A stretch of 64,000 bases of DNA from Scleromatobacter humisilvae (GTDB lineage: Bacteria > Pseudomonadota > Gammaproteobacteria > Burkholderiales > Burkholderiaceae_C), in assembly GCF_023231945.1 (NCBI RefSeq), contig NZ_JAJLJH010000016.1, positions 16,071 to 80,070 of the forward strand. The letters run 5' to 3'. Below are positions 19,356 to 28,382 of this stretch, in pieces (position 1 is the first letter of the stretch; every line of letters begins with the position of its first letter). Under the pieces are notes generated by a model. That model made no database searches and had not been told where the DNA came from. It saw nothing but the letters and a program-made list of their open reading frames with translations. A program made the position numbers and the translations under genes.

Positions 19356-22300
19356 TCAGGGCGCGGGCCTGGCGAACGCGGCCGAAGCCGCGGACGCCGC
19401 CTGTGCCGCCTCGTCCGCGCGTGCCGCCGAGGCCGCGGCGGCGGCGGCCGCGACCGCCGCCTTGTGCTCGACCTGGTCGACCTTCGGGTCGGCCCAGCCG
19501 CCGGTGATGTGCAGCTCGCGCGTGCCGGCCTCCGTGAGCGGGCTGCGCAGGAACAGCTGCGCAAGAAAGGTGCCGATGCCGATCACCGGGTTGATGGCCG
19601 CGTAGGCGAGCGAGGCCGCGCCGGCGTTGACCTCGGGCACGATGATCACGTCCAGGTCCTGCGTCTCGGCCTTCAGGTCGGCGCGGCCGGACATCAGCAC
19701 CGCGGCGTTGGCGCTGCGCATGCGCAGGTCCTTCGTGGTGGCCACGCCGCGCTCGATCAGGACGTCGCCGGTGACGTTGTCGAACGCGAAGCCTTCGTCG
19801 AACAGGTCGCGGAAGTCGAGCGTGAGGCGGCGCGGCAGCGATTGCAGGCTCAGCACGCCCAGCAGCCGGCCGGCGCCGGCGTCGGCCTTGAGGAACTGGC
19901 CCTCGTCGATCTCGAGGCGCAGCCGGCCGGCCAGGCTCGGGTAGTCGAGCGCGAGCGGCGAGCCCGTCCACGTGACCGCGCCCGTCAGCTTGCCCTTGCC
20001 CTTCTTGAGCACCTGGCCCAGGCCGAGGCGTTCGAGGAAGGCACCGGAGTCAGCGAGCTCGAGGTCGAAGTCGAGCGCCATGTGGCGCACCGGCGCGCCG
20101 CTCCAGCGGCCGCTGCCGCTCAGCTTCGCCTCGGGGGTCGTCAGCGCGAGCTTGGTCAGGCGCCAGTCGCGCGCGCCCGACTGCAGCGTGGCGGCAACCT
20201 CCAGCTTGCCGAGGCGCTTCGCGTTGAGCTCGAAGTTCTCGACGACGATGTCGAGCGCCGGCACGGTGTTGGTCTGCGGCGGCGGCTCCTGGGCCGGCGC
20301 GCTGGCGGCGGCGTCGGCGGCGGTGGCGCCGTCCATGTCGTGGGCGTCGAGCGAGAGGCGATCCAGCCGCGCGAACAGCTGCGCGCCGCGGCTGGGCGTC
20401 TCGGGCCGGTATTCGACGACGCCCTTGGTCTGGTCGGACGCGATGTTGGAGCGCCAGACGTCGTCGCCCGCGGCCATCACGCGCGCCAGCAGCACGTCGA
20501 CGTTGGTGAGGTGGCGGCCGCCGATGACCAGGTCGGGCGTCTTCAGCGCCGCCGCCGACGGCACGTAGCTGATGCCCATCTCGTCGGCGGCGTCGTGCGC
20601 GCCGGGCGCGGGCGGCGCCGCCGCGACCGCGGCGCCGGACAAGCCGCGCCAGAACGCCAGCCACGCGTCGCCGTTGAACGACGGCCCGTGCAGCAGCAGC
20701 ACGCCGCCGGGCTGCAGCGGCGGCAGCGGCGCGCCGACGGCATAGGCCGCGCGCAGCGGGCGCGGCACGTCGGCGGAGCGGTCGCGCAGCACCTCGGCCT
20801 GCAGCAGCGGGCCCTGCGGCTGCGACAGCTCCACGCGCAGCGTGTCGCGCGGACGCCCCTCCTCGGTCGACATCGTGGTGGACACGCTCAGCGGCCACGC
20901 CGCGTCGGCCGGCTTGTTCAGCGGCGCGGGCAACGCCAGGCCGAGGCCCGCGAGCGGGCTCGTCAGCGCGAACTCGGTCTGGCCCTTGACGATCGCGATG
21001 CCCAGCTTGTAGCTGGCCTGGCCGCTGACGCGCGAGGCGAGGCGCGCCAGCACCGGCTCGCCCGCGACCTTGCGCAGGCCGTCCGCGCTGATCGCGCCGA
21101 GTGCCGTGAAGCGCAGGCTGCCGTCGGCCTGCGTGCCGCCGTCGAAGGTGGCGTCGCCGCCGAGCGCGCGCGCATGGCCGCCGGTGACCGTGACGCCCTT
21201 CTCGGTGAACGCGACGCGGGCGCGCGCATCGACGAGCTCGGGCGCGCCCGGCACCAGGCGCACGTCGTTGCCGGACAGCGTCAACGCGCCGTTGACGGTG
21301 GCCTGGCTGCCGCCCTTGTGCAACGGGATGTCGAGCGCGAGATCGAGGTTGGCGTCGCCGCTGGCGCTGGTGCTGGCCAGGCCGTTGTGCAGCCAGCCGG
21401 CCACCGGCGACTGCGCCACGTAGTGCAGGAAATCGGTCATCGGGCCGTCGACCTGGCCGTGCAGCGTCAGCGTCTGCTGTTCGTAGAGGTTCCTGATGCC
21501 GCCGTTGACGTCGTGCAGCGACAGGCCGTCCATGCGGCCGCTGGCATCGTGGATCTCGAGGCTGCCGCGATCGAGCACGATCTCGCCGGCCACCTGTGTG
21601 AACGCAGGCCACTGGGACGGGCCGCGCGAGCCGTCGTCCAGGCGCGGGCCGGGCACGTAGTCGAGACCGACGCCATGCACCTGGCCATCGATGCGGAACT
21701 CGCCGTCGTGCAGGCGCTGGTACGGGAAGCCGGCGAGGTCGCCGCGCACGCTGAAGCGCACGTTCTCCATCTCGCCGGACGAGAACGCGGCGGCGATGTA
21801 GCTGCGCGTCTCCGTCATGCCGGGCGCGGGCAGGTAGCGCGCGAGGCGCGCCGCGTGGGCGTGGGTCAGCACGCCCTTCAGGTCGACGCTGCCGGGAAAG
21901 CGCCGGCCGCGGCCGACCTGGCTCGCAGCCGCGGCGGCGGCCGCGCCGGGTGCCACACTCGGGCCGCTGTGCCACTGCAGTTGCAGCGCGCCCTCGGCGT
22001 CGGCGTTGGCGAAGCGCACGTCGTCGAGCGCGAGCGCGATGTCCGGCGGCTGCGCGGCGTCGCGCGCCGGGGCGATCGTCCACTTCGCGTTGGCGGCGAA
22101 GCGGTCGAACGGGATCACCGGCTCCTCGAACACGCCGGGCAGCGAGAGGCTGCCGCCGTCCAGCGACACGTGCGCCGTGCCGCCGCGCTCGCTCGCGTCG
22201 ACGCTGACGCTGGCGTTGTGCCAGCCCGGGCGTCCGCTGCGACCGCCCTCGGGGATCGCGCCGGCCGCCATCGAGAAGCCATCGACGGCCGCGTTGACCC

Positions 22301-23726
22301 GGTACAGCCGCGGCGCGGCCAACGGGCCCGTCCAGTGCGCGTCGAGCCGGCGCACGACGCCCTCGGGCTGGAAGTCGGCGAGCCACTGCTGCGCGAGCGG
22401 CGGCAGCGGCAGCGCGGCGGCGAGGCGGCGCATCAGCGTCAGGTCGAGGTGATCGGCGGACAGCTCGCCGCCGGTCACGGGATCGAGGTCGTCCCAGGGC
22501 ACCTTGCCGCTGGCCGACGACGCCCTCGGCGGCGGCGGCACCGCGCGGCCCTCGGCCTGCGCGATCGCCTTCTCGCGCGTGTAGCTGACGTAGGCGTGCC
22601 GCCCGAGCCGCTCGACCACGCTGCGCTGCGCCTGCTGCCACGACAGGCGCACGTCGCTCGCGGGCCAGGCCACGCCGGCGGCCGTCTCGAAGCCGAAGTG
22701 CTCCGCGGTGACCGTGACGCCGGCCGGGTCGCGGCTCGCGGTCAGGCGCCCGCCCGCGTGCGCGATCGCCAGCGGCTCGACGCTGGACGCCAGGCGCACG
22801 CCGACGCCATTGAGCTGCACGTCCGCGGTGGCGCTGCGCCAGTGGTTGTTCTGGAAGTCGAGCCACAGGCGCAGCGAGCCCTGGCCGCCATCGAGCTGGA
22901 ACGGCAGGTCGACGTGGCGCTTCAATTGCGCGACGTCGCCGCGCGGCAGGTCGGCGTAGAGCGTGCCGGTCCAGCGGCGCCAGTCGCCGGCATACGAGAA
23001 CAGCGGCTGGCGCGTGCGCGCGCGCAGCGTGAAGCGGTCGCCCCAGTCGGCGGGCGGCGTGGCGTCGACGCGCATGTCGTGCGAGCGCAGGCCGTTGCGC
23101 AGCACGATGTCGACGTCGGTGAGCTCGAGCGCGGGGGCGTTGCGCTGCTCGTCGATCCAGCGCACGGCGCCGCGGCGCAGCACGAGTTCTTCCTGGCTGA
23201 ACAGCCAATCCAGCGTCGCGGCCTCGTTGGCGCTGGAGACGGTGGCGCGCGCCGCGAGCGCGAGGCCGCCGACGTGCACGTGGCCGGCGGCGTCGCGCCG
23301 CACCAGCAGGCGCGCGTCCTCGATGTAGAGCTGGGCCAGGCGAGGCGACATCACCAGCAGCGACTTCGGCGACAGCGCGGCGGAGACGCGCGGCAGCCGC
23401 AGCGCCTCGGCGCCGGACGGGTCGGCGAAGACGACGTCGCGCAGGTCGACCGCGGGTATCCACGAAGACGATCGGACGCTGATGTGGCCGATACGCACCG
23501 GAACCCCTATCGCGCGGCTGGCATGGCGTTCTATCTCAGGGCGCCAATCCTCGATGTGCGGCAGAATCCCCCACTGCAGAGTCAACCACGCGAGCACGAG
23601 CAGGCACAGCACGGACAAGCCGGCGTACACCAAGGTTTTCCAGGCCAGTTGAAGCCCGCGCCGCCACGGCATGAAGCGCAGCCGTCTGACGACTGGATCG
23701 AAAAATGCGCTCAGTTGCAATTCCAT
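19356..23726 (-). CDS. yhdP: YhdP/AsmA-like giant periplasmic protein
   Basis: 1456 aa. An N-terminal membrane anchor (about residues 27-50, LVYAGLSVLCLLVLAWLTLQW) is followed by a very long periplasmic beta-rich repeat body (DUF3971/AsmA-like), with GHISVRSSSWIPAVDLRDV near the start and the AsmA-like C-terminal region (LTGAVTWTGSPLALDYPSLAGRL in part) before an Ala-rich tail. Family members form bridge-like tubes thought to carry phospholipids between inner and outer membranes. ATG at 23726 is selected because the segment upstream is antisense to glnE and not YhdP-like; its ribosome site is weak. Divergent from glnE. Confidence 0.88.
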   Translation of the reverse strand: MELQLSAFFDPVVRRLRFMPWRRGLQLAWKTLVYAGLSVLCLLVLAWLTLQWGILPHIEDWRPEIERHASRAIGVPVRIGHISVRSSSWIPAVDLRDVVFADPSGAEALRLPRVSAALSPKSLLVMSPRLAQLYIEDARLLVRRDAAGHVHVGGLALAARATVSSANEAATLDWLFSQEELVLRRGAVRWIDEQRNAPALELTDVDIVLRNGLRSHDMRVDATPPADWGDRFTLRARTRQPLFSYAGDWRRWTGTLYADLPRGDVAQLKRHVDLPFQLDGGQGSLRLWLDFQNNHWRSATADVQLNGVGVRLASSVEPLAIAHAGGRLTASRDPAGVTVTAEHFGFETAAGVAWPASDVRLSWQQAQRSVVERLGRHAYVSYTREKAIAQAEGRAVPPPPRASSASGKVPWDDLDPVTGGELSADHLDLTLMRRLAAALPLPPLAQQWLADFQPEGVVRRLDAHWTGPLAAPRLYRVNAAVDGFSMAAGAIPEGGRSGRPGWHNASVSVDASERGGTAHVSLDGGSLSLPGVFEEPVIPFDRFAANAKWTIAPARDAAQPPDIALALDDVRFANADAEGALQLQWHSGPSVAPGAAAAAAASQVGRGRRFPGSVDLKGVLTHAHAARLARYLPAPGMTETRSYIAAAFSSGEMENVRFSVRGDLAGFPYQRLHDGEFRIDGQVHGVGLDYVPGPRLDDGSRGPSQWPAFTQVAGEIVLDRGSLEIHDASGRMDGLSLHDVNGGIRNLYEQQTLTLHGQVDGPMTDFLHYVAQSPVAGWLHNGLASTSASGDANLDLALDIPLHKGGSQATVNGALTLSGNDVRLVPGAPELVDARARVAFTEKGVTVTGGHARALGGDATFDGGTQADGSLRFTALGAISADGLRKVAGEPVLARLASRVSGQASYKLGIAIVKGQTEFALTSPLAGLGLALPAPLNKPADAAWPLSVSTTMSTEEGRPRDTLRVELSQPQGPLLQAEVLRDRSADVPRPLRAAYAVGAPLPPLQPGGVLLLHGPSFNGDAWLAFWRGLSGAAVAAAPPAPGAHDAADEMGISYVPSAAALKTPDLVIGGRHLTNVDVLLARVMAAGDDVWRSNIASDQTKGVVEYRPETPSRGAQLFARLDRLSLDAHDMDGATAADAAASAPAQEPPPQTNTVPALDIVVENFELNAKRLGKLEVAATLQSGARDWRLTKLALTTPEAKLSGSGRWSGAPVRHMALDFDLELADSGAFLERLGLGQVLKKGKGKLTGAVTWTGSPLALDYPSLAGRLRLEIDEGQFLKADAGAGRLLGVLSLQSLPRRLTLDFRDLFDEGFAFDNVTGDVLIERGVATTKDLRMRSANAAVLMSGRADLKAETQDLDVIIVPEVNAGAASLAYAAINPVIGIGTFLAQLFLRSPLTEAGTRELHITGGWADPKVDQVEHKAAVAAAAAAASAARADEAAQAASAASAAFARPAP

Positions 23727-23870
23727 GAAAAGTTCGGCACGGGGTGGCAGCGCCCCAGACCACAGTGTAGGTGGGCAAGACCGGCGCCAATCCGGGCGGC
23801 AGAGGGTCATTGTTGCCCTCAGTTCCCGCGAACTTTTCGTAACGCGCCGCGCGACGGCGGGGCTGGCGAC

Positions 23871-26630
23871 GTGAACGCACCCGGAATCCCGCTTCCCCTC
23901 GCGCGTGGCCAGGCCAAGGCGGCGCACAGCCGCTTCGTCCAGCGCGTGCGGCGCCGCTACGCCGACATGCTGGGGCGCCTGCCGGACGGCCTGCCCGACT
24001 TCGCGACCATCACGGCGCTGATCGCGGCGCTCGAGGCCGAAGGCATGCCCGTGATGCGCGCACTGCGCATCGCGCGCCAGCTGGTGCTGGAACGGCTGGC
24101 GGTGCTCGACATCGAGCAGCACGCCGACCAGGCCGAGGTCACCGCCGCGATGACGCACCTGGCCGAGGCCACGCTCGAGCGCGCGCACGCGCAGGCGCTG
24201 GCCGACATCGATCCGCGCTGGGGCGTGCCGCGCAACGCGGCCGGCGAGAAGGTCGAGTTCTGGATCGTCGGCATGGGCAAGCTGGGCGCGCGCGAGCTCA
24301 ACGTCTCGTCCGACATCGACCTGATCTACGTCTACGAAGAGGAAGTGACCACCGACGGCGAGAAGCCGGTGAGCGCGCAGGAATACTTCGGCCAGATGGC
24401 GCGCCGCATGTACGCGCTGATCGGCGACGTGACCGACGACGGCTTCGTGTTCCGCGTCGACCTGGCCCTGCGGCCCAACGGCAACTCGGGGCCGCCGGTG
24501 GTGAGCCTGGCGATGCTGGAGGAATACTTCCTCGTGCAGGGCCGCGAGTGGGAGCGCTTCGCGTGGCTCAAGAGCCGCGTCGTCGCGCCGCGCGCCGCGG
24601 TCACCTCGGGCCGCGCGCTGGCGCTGCGCTCGCTGGTGACGCCGTTCGTCTACCGGCGCTATCTCGACTACGGCGTGTTCGAGGGCCTGCGCACGCTGCA
24701 CCACAAGATCCGCGAGGAGGCGCAGCGCCGCGCCGCCGGCCGGCCCGAGCGTGCCAACGACGTCAAGCTGTCGCGCGGCGGCATCCGCGAGATCGAGTTC
24801 ATCGTGCAGCTGCTGCTCGTCGTGCGCGGCGGGCAGTTCCCCGAGATCCGCACGCGCTCGACGCTGAAGGCGCTCGACAGGCTGCGCGCCACCGGCCTGA
24901 TGAAGGCCGAGACGGCGGAGAAGCTGCACGAGGCCTACGTCTTCCTGCGCCGCATCGAGCACCGCATTCAGTTCCTCGACGACCAGCAGACGCACCTGCT
25001 GCCCACCAACGACGACGACCTGCGCTGGATCGCCGCCAGCCTCGGGCTGTCCTGCGGCAAGAACGCCTGCGAGCTGCTCGACCGCCTCGGCGAGACGCGC
25101 GAGTTCGTCTCCACCGAGTTCGACACGCTGCTGCACGACGGCCGCGCGCCGCCGCCGCGCAACAGCGGGTGCCGCAACGGCAGCTGCAGCGCGCCGCAGG
25201 CGCAGCTCGAAAGCGAGACCTGGCTCGACCGGCTGCCGCCCGAACTCGGCGAACGCGTGCGCCGCTTCTCGGAGAACCCGCGCGTGCAGAACCTGCGCGA
25301 GGAAAGCCGGCTGCGCATCGCCAAGCTGGTGCAGCGCGCGGTCGACGAGATCCGCTCGGGCAACTGCTCGGTCGACGCCGCCACGCGTTTCGTCGACTGG
25401 ATCGAACCGCTGCTGCGCCGCGAGAGCTACCTCGCGCTGCTGGTCGAACGCCCGAACGTGCAGCGGCGCCTGCTGCGTCTGCTCGGGCTCGCGCGCTGGC
25501 CGGTGCGCTACCTGATGCTGCATCCGGGCGTGATCGACGAGCTCGCCGACGAGCGCACGATGATCGAGCGCTTCGACCCGGCCGCGCTCACCGCCGAACT
25601 CGAGAGCCGCCACGAGGCCTGGAAGCGCTCCGGCGAGGCCGACGAGGGCGCGCTGCTCGACACGCTGCGGCGCGCGCACCACGCCGAGATCTTCCGCACG
25701 CTGGTGCGCGACGTCGAGGGCCGCATCACCGTCGAGGCGGTGGCCGACGAGCTGTCCGCGCTGGCCGACACCATCCTGCAGCGCAGCCTGGACTGGGCCT
25801 GGGGCCACCTGAAGAAGCGCCATCGCGACGTGCCCCGGCTGGCCGTGATCGCCTACGGCAAGCTGGGTGGCAAGGAGCTGGGCTACGGCAGCGACCTCGA
25901 CGTCGTCTTCCTCTACGACGACGCTGGCGAGGCCGACCCGTACCAGGCGCAGGAGGTCTACGCCGCCTTCGTGCGCAAGCTCATCACGTGGCTGACGCTG
26001 CGCACCGCGGCGGGTGAACTCTTCGACATCGACACCGCGCTGCGGCCCAACGGCAACTCCGGCCTGCTCGTGACCTCGATCGAATCGTTCGAGCGCTACC
26101 AGCGCGGCCGCGGCAGCAACACCGCGTGGACGTGGGAGCACCAGGCCATCACGCGCGCCCGATTCTGCGCCGGCGACGCCGAGCTCGGCGAGCGCTTCGA
26201 GGCCACGCGGCGCGCGGTCATCGAGGCCGAGCGCGACGCCGAGGCGCTGCGCCAGGAGATCTCGGCGATGCGCCAGAAGGTGCGCGACGCGCACCCGCAG
26301 CGCGACACGCGCATCGACCCGAAGCATTGCGCGGGCGGCCTGATGGACATCGAGTTCGCCGTGCAGTACCTCGTGCTCGCGCATGGCCGCACGCACCCGG
26401 GCCTGCAGGACAACCTGGGCAACATCGCGCTGCTCAAGCGCGCCGAGGAGGCCCGCCTGCTCGATGCCGGCATCGGTGCCGCGGCCGCGGACGCCTACCG
26501 CGAGCTGCGCCGCGCGCAGCACCGCGCGCGCCTCGACGAACAGCCCACGCTGTTTTCCGAGGAGACGCTGGCGCCCGAACGCGCCGCCGGGCGCGCGCTG
26601 TGGCGCGCCGTGTTCGGTCCGGGCGCGTGA
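23871..26630 (+). CDS. glnE: Bifunctional glutamine-synthetase adenylyltransferase/deadenylase
   Basis: 919 aa. Controls glutamine synthetase by adding or removing AMP in response to PII. Two nucleotidyltransferase domains are visible: the N-terminal deadenylase with GMGKLGARELNVSSDIDL and the C-terminal adenylylase with YGKLGGKELGYGSDLDVVF, each followed by its own RPNGNSG motif and a GlnD_UR_UTase-type helical domain. GTG at 23871 is taken as start; it follows a gap of 144 bp from yhdP and keeps the full N-terminus. A linker near the first domain's end has an unusual Cys-rich insert (SGCRNGSCSAP). The stop overlaps the next gene. Confidence 0.95.
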   Translation: MNAPGIPLPLARGQAKAAHSRFVQRVRRRYADMLGRLPDGLPDFATITALIAALEAEGMPVMRALRIARQLVLERLAVLDIEQHADQAEVTAAMTHLAEATLERAHAQALADIDPRWGVPRNAAGEKVEFWIVGMGKLGARELNVSSDIDLIYVYEEEVTTDGEKPVSAQEYFGQMARRMYALIGDVTDDGFVFRVDLALRPNGNSGPPVVSLAMLEEYFLVQGREWERFAWLKSRVVAPRAAVTSGRALALRSLVTPFVYRRYLDYGVFEGLRTLHHKIREEAQRRAAGRPERANDVKLSRGGIREIEFIVQLLLVVRGGQFPEIRTRSTLKALDRLRATGLMKAETAEKLHEAYVFLRRIEHRIQFLDDQQTHLLPTNDDDLRWIAASLGLSCGKNACELLDRLGETREFVSTEFDTLLHDGRAPPPRNSGCRNGSCSAPQAQLESETWLDRLPPELGERVRRFSENPRVQNLREESRLRIAKLVQRAVDEIRSGNCSVDAATRFVDWIEPLLRRESYLALLVERPNVQRRLLRLLGLARWPVRYLMLHPGVIDELADERTMIERFDPAALTAELESRHEAWKRSGEADEGALLDTLRRAHHAEIFRTLVRDVEGRITVEAVADELSALADTILQRSLDWAWGHLKKRHRDVPRLAVIAYGKLGGKELGYGSDLDVVFLYDDAGEADPYQAQEVYAAFVRKLITWLTLRTAAGELFDIDTALRPNGNSGLLVTSIESFERYQRGRGSNTAWTWEHQAITRARFCAGDAELGERFEATRRAVIEAERDAEALRQEISAMRQKVRDAHPQRDTRIDPKHCAGGLMDIEFAVQYLVLAHGRTHPGLQDNLGNIALLKRAEEARLLDAGIGAAAADAYRELRRAQHRARLDEQPTLFSEETLAPERAAGRALWRAVFGPGA

Positions 26631-27424
26631 GTCGCCTCTTCAGAATCGACGGCATGGCCTGGGTCGTGCTGAGCGGACTCTTGTGCCTGGGCGCCATCGC
26701 CGTGACGATGGTCTCGGCCGGCGGCGCCAGCGCGCTGGACTGGCAGCCCGCGTTCGGCCTGCGCGAGCCGTGGCGGCTGTGGACCTGCGCGTGGGTGCAC
26801 GGGAGCCTGGCGCACCTGCTCGTCAACGTGGCGGGTGGCGCGGTCGTCGCGTTCGTCGGCTGGCGGGCGCGCCTGCCCCCCGCGGCGGCCGCCGCCTGGT
26901 TCGTCGCCTGGCCCGGCACGCAGGTGCTGATGGCCGCGATCGGCAGCGAGCGCCTGGCCGCGGCGATGCCGCACTACTTCGGGCTGTCGGGCGTGCTGCA
27001 CGCGGGCGTCGTCGTGCTGGGGCTGTCGCTTGCGTGGCCGCCCGTGCGGGCGCGCTCGCACGCGGCACCGCGAGAGGACGCCGCCTTCGTCGCCACGCGC
27101 GCCTCGGCCATCGAGCCTTCGCGCATCACCGACGGCCCGTGGGCGATGACGGAGCTGGGCGCGTCGACGGCGCTGCCCGTCTCGACGCTGGACGCGCCCC
27201 CGACGCCGCCCGCCGACGCACCGCCGCTGGGTGAGCGCTGGATCGGCGTGGCGATCCTCGCCGGCACGCTGGCGAAGGGGGTGTCCGAAGCGCCGTGGGA
27301 TCTCGCGCCGCGCGCCAGCGAGGCCCTCGGCATCGCCGTGGCGCCGATCGCGCACGCCTGCGGGATCGTCGCGGGCCTGCTCGCCTGGGCCGTGCTGCGC
27401 CTGCTGGATCGCCGCGCCCGCTGA
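26627..27424 (+). CDS. rrtA: Rhombosortase (rhomboid-family GlyGly-CTERM serine protease)
   Basis: 265 aa polytopic membrane protein. GTG start at 26627 overlaps the glnE TGA (GTGA), implying translational coupling; an ATG at 26654 is an alternative. Family marks: HGSLAHLLVN in the second membrane region, the nucleophile Ser121 in FGLSGVLHAG, and catalytic His243 in HACGIVAG. These fit the rhombosortase branch, which cuts GlyGly-CTERM tails. Unusual: a hydrophilic Pro/Ala-rich insert of about 65 residues (139-203) separates the Ser-bearing and His-bearing parts; family members are generally nearer 180-200 aa. Likely substrate in this window: the S8 protease at 2908-5142. Confidence 0.82.
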   Translation: MSRLFRIDGMAWVVLSGLLCLGAIAVTMVSAGGASALDWQPAFGLREPWRLWTCAWVHGSLAHLLVNVAGGAVVAFVGWRARLPPAAAAAWFVAWPGTQVLMAAIGSERLAAAMPHYFGLSGVLHAGVVVLGLSLAWPPVRARSHAAPREDAAFVATRASAIEPSRITDGPWAMTELGASTALPVSTLDAPPTPPADAPPLGERWIGVAILAGTLAKGVSEAPWDLAPRASEALGIAVAPIAHACGIVAGLLAWAVLRLLDRRAR

Positions 27425-27538
27425 GCCTGTCACGCAGGCGGCACGACGCCGCCGTCGGCCCGCCTACACTGGCGCCCACACCGTCAGCGGCGGCGCCGTC
27501 AACGCCTGTCCAGCCCGTCACGCCCTTCAGGAAACGCC

Positions 27539-28213
27539 ATGATCACGCTCAGCGGATTCACGCTCTCGAACTACTACAACAAGGTCAAGATGGTGCTCAT
27601 CGAGAAGGGCATCCCGTTCGTCGAGGAGCGTTGCGCCATGGGCGGCGACAAGACCGAGGAGATGCTGATGTGCTCGCCGCTCGGCAAGGTGCCCTACATC
27701 CGCACCGAGCACGGCTCGCTGTGCGAGAGCGAGGTGATCGTCGAATACCTGGAGGCGCTGCATCCCCAGCCGCCGCTGATGCCCGCCGACATCTGGGGCC
27801 AGGCCAAGGTGCGCGAACTCGTCACCTTCGTCGAACTGCACCTGGAACTGGTGGTGCGCGAGCTCTACCCGGAGGCCTTCTTCGGCGGCAAGGTGAGCGA
27901 CGGCAACAAGGCCCGCATCGAGAAGCTGCTCGCCCGCAACATCGCCGCCTTCCAGCGCCTGGCCAAGTTCGGCCCGTACCTGGCCGGCCCCGACTTCGGA
28001 CTCGCCGACTGCGCCGCCTACGTCAGCCTGCCGCTGGTCGCGCTCGGGACGAAGGTGATCTACGGCGACGACATGCTGCAGGCCGCGGGCATCGACTGGA
28101 AGAGCTACATCAAGCTGATCGAGCAGCGCCCGAGCGCGCAGAAGGTGACGGCGGATCGCAAGGCGGACCAGGCCGCGTCGGTGGCGGCGCGGGCGGCCGC
28201 GGCGGCGAATTGA
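27539..28213 (+). CDS. Glutathione S-transferase family protein
   Basis: 224 aa. The N-terminal thioredoxin-like domain starts ITLSGFTLSNYYNKVKMVL and holds the glutathione-binding segment GKVPYIRTEHGSLCESEVIVEYL (split over the usual beta-beta-alpha); the C-terminal all-helical domain includes AGPDFGLADCAAY. Probably conjugates or reduces electrophiles; substrate unknown. ATG 27539 follows a 114-bp gap after the rhombosortase gene, so it probably has its own promoter. The 3' end runs into the inverted-repeat element at 28224. Confidence 0.9.
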   Translation: MITLSGFTLSNYYNKVKMVLIEKGIPFVEERCAMGGDKTEEMLMCSPLGKVPYIRTEHGSLCESEVIVEYLEALHPQPPLMPADIWGQAKVRELVTFVELHLELVVRELYPEAFFGGKVSDGNKARIEKLLARNIAAFQRLAKFGPYLAGPDFGLADCAAYVSLPLVALGTKVIYGDDMLQAAGIDWKSYIKLIEQRPSAQKVTADRKADQAASVAARAAAAAN

Positions 28214-28223
28214 GCGCACTCCC

Positions 28224-28382
28224 AGTGTCCCGTCCCGAAAATACGCAGCCTGCGGATTCGACCCGGCTTCGGCACGCAAGCAGGACGTGCGGTGAGGAGT
28301 TGGATTGACCCACGTGTGGGTCGAACTGCTGCGGGGCGGGCCCAAACGGGCCGATCGCGGCGTATTTCCGCGACAGGACACT
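28224..28382. mobile_element. Putative MITE or IS remnant with 23-bp terminal inverted repeats
   Basis: The first 23 bases (28224-28246, starting AGTGTCCCGTCCCG) and the last 23 (28360-28382, ending CGACAGGACACT) are inverted copies with three mismatches. The 159-bp element codes for nothing and contains an internal palindrome GACCCACGTGTGGGTC. A target duplication is not evident. It fills the gap between the GST and ankyrin genes, and its right end supplies two bases of the ankyrin gene's stop codon. Confidence 0.6.

Noticed and set aside
19356..26522. Minus-strand frame that would extend YhdP by more than 900 residues
   Set aside because: The extension is antisense to glnE and lacks any domain; the membrane anchor at residues 27-50 from the 23726 start marks the true N-terminus.
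18990..26630. Very long plus-strand open frame of over 2500 codons extending glnE upstream
   Set aside because: The first 4.9 kb are antisense to yhdP and have composition typical of the opposite frame of a high-GC gene (Arg/Ala/Gly/His-rich). Only the part from 23871 on has glnE motifs.
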